Positions 1-5,697 of a stretch of 7,643 nucleotides of DNA are shown here, one piece after another. Below the pieces are notes generated by a model that did not search any database, was not told the DNA's origin, and worked only from the letters and a program-made list of their open reading frames with translations. The translations under genes were made by a program, and so were the position numbers. Within the stretch, counting starts at the first letter, position 1. Every line of letters begins with the position of its first letter. The DNA comes from Alphaproteobacteria bacterium (GTDB lineage Bacteria; Pseudomonadota; Alphaproteobacteria; Rhodobacterales; Rhodobacteraceae): positions 1 to 7,643 of the forward strand of contig JAUHZL010000131.1 in the NCBI GenBank assembly GCA_030425945.1. The letters run 5' to 3'.

Positions 1-759
1 CCTCGCATCGACCGCGCGGGCGTCGGCGCCAACCTGCAGGACCACCTGCAACTGCGCTGCGCCTACCGGGTCAGCGGCGCGGTCACGCTGAACACGCTGG
101 CCGCCACCTGGCACGGCAAGGCGCGGATCGGGCTCGACTACCTGCTGCGGCGGCGCGGGCCGATGTCGATGGCGCCCTCGCAGCTCGGCGCCTTCGTGCG
201 CTCGGGACCGGATGTCGAGACGCCCGACCTCGAATACCACGTCCAGCCGCTCAGCCTCGGGGCCTTCGGCGGCGACCTCGATCCCTTCCCCGGCATGACC
301 GCCAGCGTCTGCAACCTGCGGCCCGACAGCCGGGGCAGCGTCACGCCCGCCGGTCCCGATCCGCGCCAGGCGCCGAAGATCGCGCCCAACTACCTGTCCG
401 CGCCGCGCGACCGCGACGTGGCGGTCCGTGCGATCCGCCTGACCCGGCGGATCATGGCCGCCGAACCCCTGGCGCGCTACGCGCCCGAGGAAATCCGCCC
501 CGGCCTGCAGGCCGACAGCGACGCCGATCTCGTCGCGGCGGCGGGGCAGATCGGCACCACCATCTTCCATCCCGTCGGCACCTGCCGGATGGGGCCCGAC
601 CCGGAGGCCGTCGTCGACCCGCAGCTGCGCGTCATCGGCGTCGGCCGCCTGCGCGTCGTCGATGCTTCGGTGATGCCGCGCATCACCAGCGGCAACACCA
701 ACGCGCCCACGGTGATGATCGCCGAAAAGGCAGCCGACCTGATCCTCGGACGCGCCTAG
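1..759 (+). CDS. GMC-family FAD-dependent oxidoreductase (alcohol/choline dehydrogenase type), C-terminal part, 5' truncated
   Basis: The reading frame is open from base 1 to the TAG at 757-759 and gives 252 visible residues. GMC enzymes are usually about 530-560 residues, so roughly the N-terminal half, with the FAD-binding GxGxxG, is off the left edge. Near the start is the family motif GVGANLQDH (about residues 7-15). Near the end come HPVGTCRMG, with the expected catalytic His at about residue 190 (codon 568-570), and SGNTNAPT, with the second active-site residue Asn at about 234 (codon 700-702). The His/Asn pair is the choline/alcohol dehydrogenase arrangement, not the His/His of glucose oxidase. 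By family it should be a flavoprotein oxidising a primary alcohol to an aldehyde; the substrate cannot be told from this half. It is convergent with the secretion operon and shares 4 bp with the end of the HlyD gene, so a functional link is not implied. Confidence 0.93.
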   Translation, partial: PRIDRAGVGANLQDHLQLRCAYRVSGAVTLNTLAATWHGKARIGLDYLLRRRGPMSMAPSQLGAFVRSGPDVETPDLEYHVQPLSLGAFGGDLDPFPGMTASVCNLRPDSRGSVTPAGPDPRQAPKIAPNYLSAPRDRDVAVRAIRLTRRIMAAEPLARYAPEEIRPGLQADSDADLVAAAGQIGTTIFHPVGTCRMGPDPEAVVDPQLRVIGVGRLRVVDASVMPRITSGNTNAPTVMIAEKAADLILGRA

Positions 760-2060
760 CGTTCGCGCAGCGCTTCGGCCTGCACCCGCAGCAAGGGCCG
801 CGCCAGATAGGCCAGCACCGTGTTGGTGCCGGTGCGGATATCGACCGTCGCCTGCATCCCCGGCAGGATCGGCAGCGCCCGGTCGCTGCGCCTGAAGCCG
901 CCGGTGGCCTCGACGATCACGCGGAACACCGGCTCGCCTGCCAGCCCCTCGACCGTGTTCGCGCCGACCCGCAGCACCTCGCCCTCCAGCGTGCCGTAGA
1001 CAAGGTAGTCATAGGCGCTGATCTTCACGCTGACGCTGTCGCCAACGGCGATGAAGGCGACGTCGCTGGGGGCGATCTCGGCCTCGATCCACAGGTCCTC
1101 GCCGGTCGGCACGATCTCGGCGACGATGGCGCCGGGTTGCAGGACGGTGCCGGGCGTGGGGGCGACCAGTTCGTTGACATAGCCCGCTACGGGTGCGCGC
1201 AGCTCGGTCTCGGTCACCCGGTCGGTCGCGGCGCGCAGCCCCTCGCGCACGACCGCCAGTTCGACCTGCAACCGCGCCAGCCGTTCCGCCGCCCCCAGCC
1301 GGAAGGCCGAGCGCGTCGCGGACAGCTGCGCCTCGGCCTGCGCGATGGCGGCCTCGATCCGGGGCAGGCTCGCCTCGACCATGCCGCGCTGTCCGGTGGT
1401 GTCGGCCAGCCGCGAGCGCAGCCGCAGCAGATCGATCTGCGGCAGCGCCCCGCGCTCGAACAGGCTCTCGCTCAGGCTCACCTCGTCCGTGAGCGGCTCC
1501 AGCATCGCGTCGAGCTGCGCCAGCCGCGCGCGGGTCTCGACCAGTTCCGCCTGCCGCTGGGCGCGCTGCCCCTCCAGCACCGTCAGCTCGGTCTCGAGCT
1601 GGCGGACGCGCGAGACATGGACCGCCGTTTCCGCCGCGACCGCCGCCGGGGCGCGCGCGCGCAACTCGTCGGGGAAGACCGGCTCGCGGCCCTCGGCCTC
1701 GGCCGTCAGGCGCACCTGTTCGGTCAGAAGCGCCGCCTCGCGCTCCAGCAATTCGCCCTGTTCGGCCTCGGCGCGCGTCGGGTCGATCACCATCAGCGGC
1801 GCGCCCGCCTCGACGAAATCGCCCTCCGCCACCGCGACCGAGACCACCCGCCCGCCGTCGAGCGTCTGCACCCGCTTGGTCTCGGAGGACGGCACCACCC
1901 GTCCGACCCCGCGCGTCACCTCCTCGATCTCGTGGGTCGCGGCCCAGAAGAGGAACGCGCCGATCCCGGCCAGGATCAGCATCAGCAGCCGCCAGCCGCC
2001 GACCCCGCCCCGGTCGGAGGGCACGTTGGCAAAGCGTTCCGGCGCGTCCTGTCCGAACAT
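756..2060 (-). CDS. Type I secretion membrane fusion protein, HlyD family
   Basis: The product is 434 residues, normal for HlyD/PrtE/LapC adaptors, and joins the inner-membrane ABC exporter to the outer-membrane channel. A short cytoplasmic N-terminus precedes one membrane anchor (about 24-41). Next come the first half of a lipoyl/barrel-sandwich domain (about 64-95, ending MVIDPTRAEAE), a long Ala/Glu/Arg/Leu-rich coiled-coil hairpin (about 97-285), the second lipoyl half (RAPVAGYV at 289-296) and a beta-barrel region. The C-terminal HlyD hallmark is LPGMQATVDIRTGTNTVLAY (399-418). The start at 2060-2058 is chosen because the protein begins just ahead of the anchor, the ATG overlaps the exporter's TGA as TGATG, and a G7 run lies 7 nt upstream as ribosome-binding site. 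The frame is open far upstream, but that part reads through the exporter gene out of frame and has no HlyD character. The gene ends with a TAG overlapping the convergent oxidoreductase stop. Confidence 0.95.
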   Translation of the reverse strand: MFGQDAPERFANVPSDRGGVGGWRLLMLILAGIGAFLFWAATHEIEEVTRGVGRVVPSSETKRVQTLDGGRVVSVAVAEGDFVEAGAPLMVIDPTRAEAEQGELLEREAALLTEQVRLTAEAEGREPVFPDELRARAPAAVAAETAVHVSRVRQLETELTVLEGQRAQRQAELVETRARLAQLDAMLEPLTDEVSLSESLFERGALPQIDLLRLRSRLADTTGQRGMVEASLPRIEAAIAQAEAQLSATRSAFRLGAAERLARLQVELAVVREGLRAATDRVTETELRAPVAGYVNELVAPTPGTVLQPGAIVAEIVPTGEDLWIEAEIAPSDVAFIAVGDSVSVKISAYDYLVYGTLEGEVLRVGANTVEGLAGEPVFRVIVEATGGFRRSDRALPILPGMQATVDIRTGTNTVLAYLARPLLRVQAEALRER

Positions 2061-4207
2061 CAGCCCGCCCCCCCGCGCCGGGCCGCAGCCGCACTCAGCC
2101 GCGCCAGCACCTCGTCGCGCGGCCCGTCGAGCATCTTGCGGCCCGCCTCCAGCACGATCAGCCGCCCCGCCAGCGCCGCCAGCGTGGTGCGGTGGGTGCT
2201 GAGCACCACCGTGACCCCCTCGCCCGCCAGCCGGGTCAGGGTCGCGGCCACCGCCGCCTCCATGGCCTGATCCATCATGTTGGTCGGCTCGTCGAGGAAC
2301 AGCAGCTTCGGCCGCCGCACCAGGAGCCGCGCCAGCGCCAGCGCCTGCCGCTGCCCGCCCGACAGCCGCTGCCCGCGCTCGCCGAGGTGCAGGTCCAGCC
2401 CCTCGGGCGCGGCGGTCACGAAACCGCCGAGGCCCACATCCGCCAGCGCCGCCCGCAGCGCGGCGTCCTCGATGCCGGGCGCGCCCAGCGACAGGTTCTC
2501 GCGCAGCGTCCCGGTGAAGACGTCCGGCGCCTGCGGCAGGTAGCCCACGCCCCGGCGCAGGTCGGCGGGGTCGTATTGCCGGACCTCGCGCCCGTCGATC
2601 AGGACGGTGCCCGCCTGGGCCGCGATCAGCCCGGCCATGAGCCTGCCGAAGGTGCTCTTGCCCGAGCCGACCCGGCCAAGCAGCCCGACGATCTCGCCCG
2701 GGGCGATCTCGCAGGACACACCGTCGAGCGCGGGCACCGTGCCCCCGGGGTAGCGGAACCCGACGCGGTCGAAGCGCACCGCCCCGCTGCCCACCTGCCC
2801 GCCCCGCGAGACCGTCTCGCCGCGCTCGACGGGCAGGCGCATGAAGTCGCCGAGGCCGCGCAACACCCGCACCGCCTGCTGCGCCCGCATCAGCGTCTGC
2901 GAGATCGACGCCAGCGGCGCCAGCACCCGCCCCGACAGGATGTTGGCGGCAATCAGCGCGCCGACCGTGATCCGCCCGTCGGCCACGAGGTAGACGCCCC
3001 AGGCGATGATGACGACGCCGCAGGCCTGCTGCACCAGGAGCGTCCCGTTCAGCGTCAGGTTGGACCAGAACCGCGTCTCGCCGCCGACACGGGTCGCGGC
3101 GGCGACGGCCTCTTCCCATTCGCGCTGCATCACCGGCTCGGCGCCCACCGACTTGACGGTCTCGATCCCGCTCAGGGTCTCGACCAGCACCGTGTGCCGC
3201 TTGGCCGCAAGACCCTGCAACCGGTCGATCCGCGCCGCCATCGGCCATTGCGTCGCGAGCCCCAGCAGGATGACCGCGCTCGCCGCCACCAGCGGCACCA
3301 GCGCGATCGGGCCGACGATCCACCACAGGACCGCGACGAAGATGCCGATGAAGGCGAGGTCGATCAGCGCCACGAAGCTGGCCGAGGCGAAGAAGTCCCG
3401 CACCGTGTCGAAGTCGCGGATCGTGCTCGCGATCCCGGCGGCCCCGCCGGGCCGGGCCAGAAGCTGTACGTCCATCGCCTGCGCGAAGAGCCGCCGCCCC
3501 GACGCCAGTTCGACCCGCGCCGAGACGGTGTCGAGCACCGCGACCCGCAGCATCCGCAGCGCGAAGTCGAGCGCCAGCGCGATGCCGACCCCGGTCGCCA
3601 GCGTCCAGAGCGTGACGAAGGCGAGGTTCGGGATCACCCGGTCGTAGACGTTCATCACGAAAAGCGGCAGCGCCAGCGACAGCAGGTTCAGGCAGAGCGC
3701 CGCGATCATCACCTGCAGGCCGGCGGGCCAGTTCCGCAGGACAGGCCCCCGGAACCAGTGTTCGGCCCGCCGCGACCGGGCCGCCGTCACCGGGTCGAGG
3801 CGACCCGTCGCGCTGTCGCCCGCGGGGGCGACCAGCAGCACCTCGCCTCCCGTCTCGCGCGCAAGGCGGCGCAGCGGGACCTCGGTCTCGTGGTCGGGGG
3901 TCAGCGGATCGACGACACGCGCCACCTTGCGGCGCGGATCGAGCGCGGTGACCAACAGCGGCGTCCCGGCTGCGCCCACCGCCAGCACCGGCAGCACCAT
4001 CGGATCGAGGCTCTTCAGCGGCAGGCTGACGCGCCGCGACTTCAGCCCGGCGGCGGACAGGGCGCGGGCCATCGGCTCGGGCCGGGCGAGGTCACTGTCG
4101 GCGGGCAGCGCGGCGCGGATCGCCTCGGCGCTGAACGGCCGCCCGTGATGGCGGGCGAGCCAGGCGACCGCCGCCATCCACGGATCGGTCGTGCCCGGGC
4201 CGCTCAT
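2060..4207 (-). CDS. Type I secretion ABC permease/ATPase with C39-like domain, LssB/LapB-type
   Basis: This 715-residue protein is the normal size for an ABC exporter with an N-terminal C39 fold. Residues about 8-125 are a C39-peptidase-like domain: DPWMAAVAWLARHHG aligns with the protease Cys region, but the Cys position is Pro/Trp. The position of the catalytic His is Thr (GTPLLV, 81-86), while the later Asp-Pro (100-101) is kept, so it should bind substrate without cleaving it. The membrane domain has about six helices (roughly 163-187, 196-218, 276-298, 300-318, 391-409, 413-433). The nucleotide-binding domain is complete: Walker A GRVGSGKS (511-518), Q-loop Gln559, signature LSGGQ (615-619), Walker B LLFLDE with Glu640, and switch His672. 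By family it powers one-step export from cytoplasm to outside. The start at 4207-4205 overlaps the TolC gene stop as ATGA; there is no good Shine-Dalgarno of its own, so translation is probably coupled. The longer open frame upstream lies over the TolC gene and is not real. Confidence 0.96.
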   Translation of the reverse strand: MSGPGTTDPWMAAVAWLARHHGRPFSAEAIRAALPADSDLARPEPMARALSAAGLKSRRVSLPLKSLDPMVLPVLAVGAAGTPLLVTALDPRRKVARVVDPLTPDHETEVPLRRLARETGGEVLLVAPAGDSATGRLDPVTAARSRRAEHWFRGPVLRNWPAGLQVMIAALCLNLLSLALPLFVMNVYDRVIPNLAFVTLWTLATGVGIALALDFALRMLRVAVLDTVSARVELASGRRLFAQAMDVQLLARPGGAAGIASTIRDFDTVRDFFASASFVALIDLAFIGIFVAVLWWIVGPIALVPLVAASAVILLGLATQWPMAARIDRLQGLAAKRHTVLVETLSGIETVKSVGAEPVMQREWEEAVAAATRVGGETRFWSNLTLNGTLLVQQACGVVIIAWGVYLVADGRITVGALIAANILSGRVLAPLASISQTLMRAQQAVRVLRGLGDFMRLPVERGETVSRGGQVGSGAVRFDRVGFRYPGGTVPALDGVSCEIAPGEIVGLLGRVGSGKSTFGRLMAGLIAAQAGTVLIDGREVRQYDPADLRRGVGYLPQAPDVFTGTLRENLSLGAPGIEDAALRAALADVGLGGFVTAAPEGLDLHLGERGQRLSGGQRQALALARLLVRRPKLLFLDEPTNMMDQAMEAAVAATLTRLAGEGVTVVLSTHRTTLAALAGRLIVLEAGRKMLDGPRDEVLARLSAAAARRGGAG
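2068..2074 (-). promoter_or_regulatory. Ribosome-binding site for the HlyD-family gene (G7 run)
   Basis: Seven consecutive G on the minus strand end 7 nt before the ATG at 2060-2058 and lie inside the last codons of the exporter gene. The position suits a Shine-Dalgarno element pairing with the C-rich 16S tail. It supports choosing this ATG and would allow re-initiation after the exporter stop codon, which shares one base with the start. This is inference from position and composition. Confidence 0.55.
4204..4207 (-). promoter_or_regulatory. ATGA stop/start overlap coupling the TolC-like and ABC exporter genes
   Basis: On the minus strand the exporter's ATG (4207-4205) and the channel gene's TGA (4206-4204) share an ATGA. 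The bases upstream (ending CGCTGGA) contain only GGA directly against the start, too close for a normal ribosome-binding site. Termination-reinitiation is therefore the likely way the exporter is translated. The overlap is seen directly; the mechanism is inferred. Confidence 0.6.
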
Positions 4208-5592
4208 TCCAGCGGCGCGATCCGGGTGTCGAAGACGGTGCCGCGCGGGTCCGCCTCGGCCCGGTCGGCATAGCCCGGCAGCAGCGCGACACCGGACGGG
4301 CCGACGCCGAAATGCGCCGCCAGACCGCTTTGCGCGGCCAGCACGCCGTACTGGGCATAGACCAGCCCGGCCTCGGCGCTGATCCGCTGGAAGCGCACGT
4401 TGAAGAGCGCCCGCTCGGCTTCGAGCAGGTCGAGCAGCGTCCGCTCGCCCGCCTCGAATTCCAGCCGCTGCTGCTCGGCGATGCGCGCGTTCGCGCGTTC
4501 CTGGCGGCGCAGCAGGGCGACGGTCTCGATGGCACTGTCCCGCGCGGTCCAGGCCCGCAGCGCGATCTCGCGCACCTCGCGGGCCGCCGCCTCGCGCCCC
4601 GCCTCGGCCTGGGCGGTGCGGGCGTCGAAGGCCCCCGCGCGCTCGGCCCGCCCGCCTTCGAACAGGGTCCAGCTCATCCGGGCCCCGAGGAACAGCCGGT
4701 TCTCGTTGCCCGAGGACCCGGCGAGGTCGCCACCCGCCGAGGCTTCGGCGTTCAGCGTCACCCGCGGCCGCGTGGCGGCGCGGTCCACGGCGGCCTCGCT
4801 CTCGCGCTGCGCGACGCGGGCCTCGGCCAGCGCGATCTGCGGATGGTTGGCCAGCGCCGCCCGGACCAGCGCGTCGCGGCTGCGCGGCAGGCCGGAGGGC
4901 GGCGGCAGCGACATCGGGCTGCTGGCGCGATGGCCCATCACCGTCTGGTAGCGCGCCTGCGCATCGGCCAGCGCTTTCTCGACCTCGGTCAGCGCCAGTT
5001 CGGCGGCCAGAACCCGGTCCGCCACGGTAAACCCGTCGCTCGCGGGCAGCGTTCCGCCATCGACAGCGGTCCGCACCTGGCGCTCGTAGCGGCGATGGGT
5101 CTCGACGTTCTCGCGGGCGATGCCGACCAGCTGGGCGTGGCGCACCACGTCGGCATAGGCCTGCACCGCGCTCAGCGCCATCGCGTCGCTGGCATCGAGC
5201 AGCCGGTAGATCGCCCCGTCGAGCCGCGCCGCCCCGCCGTAGACGAGGTTCGCCCGCCGGTAGCCGTCGAAGAGGACATACTCCGCCGACAGGCCGACCT
5301 GCCGGGCCAGCTTGGTGGTCGCGTTGTCGGCGGCCGAGAGGCTGGAGGGGTTGTCGACCCGCTCGGCCCCGGCCGAGGCGGTCAGGGTCAGGCGCGGCGT
5401 GTACTCGCGGCGCAGTTCCAGCAGACCGAGGGCCGCCGCCTGCATCTCGGCCGTGGCCGCGCGCTGGCTGGGGTTCGAGGTGACCGCCGCGCGCACCGCC
5501 TCGCGCAGGCTCTCGGCCGTGCCGGGTCCGGCCGCGAAGCCCAGCAGGCATCCCGCGGCAAGCCATGCGGCTACATGTCTGCGTCCCGTCAT
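4204..5592 (-). CDS. TolC-like outer membrane channel of a type I secretion system
   Basis: The product has 462 residues, typical for TolC/LapE-type outer membrane efflux proteins that form the trimeric exit duct. An N-terminal signal peptide has basic residues (4-6), a hydrophobic core (about 8-22) and a likely signal peptidase I site after GTA (24-26). The mature part starts ESLREAV, the usual TolC entry helix. Two homologous halves follow: LSAEYVLFDGYRRA (101-114) and ARMSWTLFEGGRAE (304-317) are the matching strand/turn segments, each followed by long Ala/Glu/Arg helices. GERTLLDLLEAERALFNVR (382-400) matches the conserved TolC C-terminal helix motif. A LAAGC (11-15) in the signal peptide resembles a weak lipobox, but the mature end fits the later cleavage better. 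This is the first gene of the three-gene unit, 105 bp after the anion transporter gene. The start is the ATG at 5592-5590, preceded by GGGGGA at a 4-nt spacing. Confidence 0.95.
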   Translation of the reverse strand: MTGRRHVAAWLAAGCLLGFAAGPGTAESLREAVRAAVTSNPSQRAATAEMQAAALGLLELRREYTPRLTLTASAGAERVDNPSSLSAADNATTKLARQVGLSAEYVLFDGYRRANLVYGGAARLDGAIYRLLDASDAMALSAVQAYADVVRHAQLVGIARENVETHRRYERQVRTAVDGGTLPASDGFTVADRVLAAELALTEVEKALADAQARYQTVMGHRASSPMSLPPPSGLPRSRDALVRAALANHPQIALAEARVAQRESEAAVDRAATRPRVTLNAEASAGGDLAGSSGNENRLFLGARMSWTLFEGGRAERAGAFDARTAQAEAGREAAAREVREIALRAWTARDSAIETVALLRRQERANARIAEQQRLEFEAGERTLLDLLEAERALFNVRFQRISAEAGLVYAQYGVLAAQSGLAAHFGVGPSGVALLPGYADRAEADPRGTVFDTRIAPLE

Positions 5593-5596
5593 CCGA

Positions 5597-5602
5597 TCCC
5601 CC
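5597..5602 (-). promoter_or_regulatory. Probable ribosome-binding site of the TolC-like gene
   Basis: GGGGGA on the minus strand sits 4 nt before the ATG at 5592-5590. The spacing is slightly short but acceptable, and the site supports the start that places the signal peptide at the N-terminus. It is weaker than a canonical AGGAGG. Confidence 0.45.
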
Positions 5603-5644
5603 GATCCGCCTGGCAGCGGGCTGTGACACCCTACGGACCGCTAC

Positions 5645-5658
5645 AGTATATTGATACT
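5645..5658. repeat. Perfect 5-bp inverted repeat AGTAT-N4-ATACT, possible operator
   Basis: The plus strand reads AGTAT, then ATTG, then ATACT: a perfect dyad of two 5-bp arms with a 4-bp centre. Its left arm plus one base is the proposed -10 hexamer of the secretion operon read on the minus strand, so a bound protein could block that promoter. The 14-bp size is smaller than most dimer operators and no specific regulator family is recognised. AT-rich dyads can arise by chance, but this one stands alone in a GC-rich setting. Confidence 0.4.
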
Positions 5659-5674
5659 TTCGGTCAGGACGCAA
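5645..5674 (-). promoter_or_regulatory. Candidate sigma-70-type promoter for the type I secretion operon
   Basis: On the minus strand TTGCGT (5674-5669) and TATACT (5650-5645) are separated by 18 bp. TATACT matches the -10 consensus at five of six positions; TTGCGT matches the -35 consensus only in its TTG. Transcription would start near 5638 and give a leader of about 45 nt before the TolC ATG. This is the only AT-rich patch in an otherwise very GC-rich window and it lies directly upstream of the operon. There is no obvious hairpin terminator after the upstream transporter gene (stop at 5700-5698), so read-through could add to expression. The elements are seen; promoter function is inferred. 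Confidence 0.5.
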
Positions 5675-5697
5675 CGACAGATGGACGTCTCGCGGGC

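Noticed and set aside
1137..2270. Plus-strand open frames opposite the HlyD-family gene, including 1345-2202
   Set aside because: Composition is Arg/Gln/Ser/Ala-rich without hydrophobic or motif structure, while the minus-strand frame is a clear adaptor protein. These are GC-bias shadows.
2061..3326. Upstream extension of the adaptor reading frame to 3326
   Set aside because: The extension runs through the exporter gene in the wrong frame and encodes Gly/Ala/Arg-rich low-complexity sequence. The adaptor's natural N-terminus is at 2060.
2192..4273. Long plus-strand open frame (693 codons) opposite the ABC exporter gene
   Set aside because: The translation is a low-complexity Arg/Gln/His/Pro/Asp mixture with no domain, typical of the antisense frame of a GC-rich gene. 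The minus-strand protein here has every ABC exporter motif.
5615..5640. Possible CRP-type site around TGTGACAC in the gap before the TolC gene
   Set aside because: Only one TGTGA half-site is present; the matching TCACA at 6-bp spacing is missing.
4208..5674. Upstream extension of the exporter reading frame over the TolC gene
   Set aside because: The sequence is Arg/Gly/Ala-rich with no domain and overlaps a well-supported TolC-like protein. The exporter's C39-like domain begins at 4207 with the right length.
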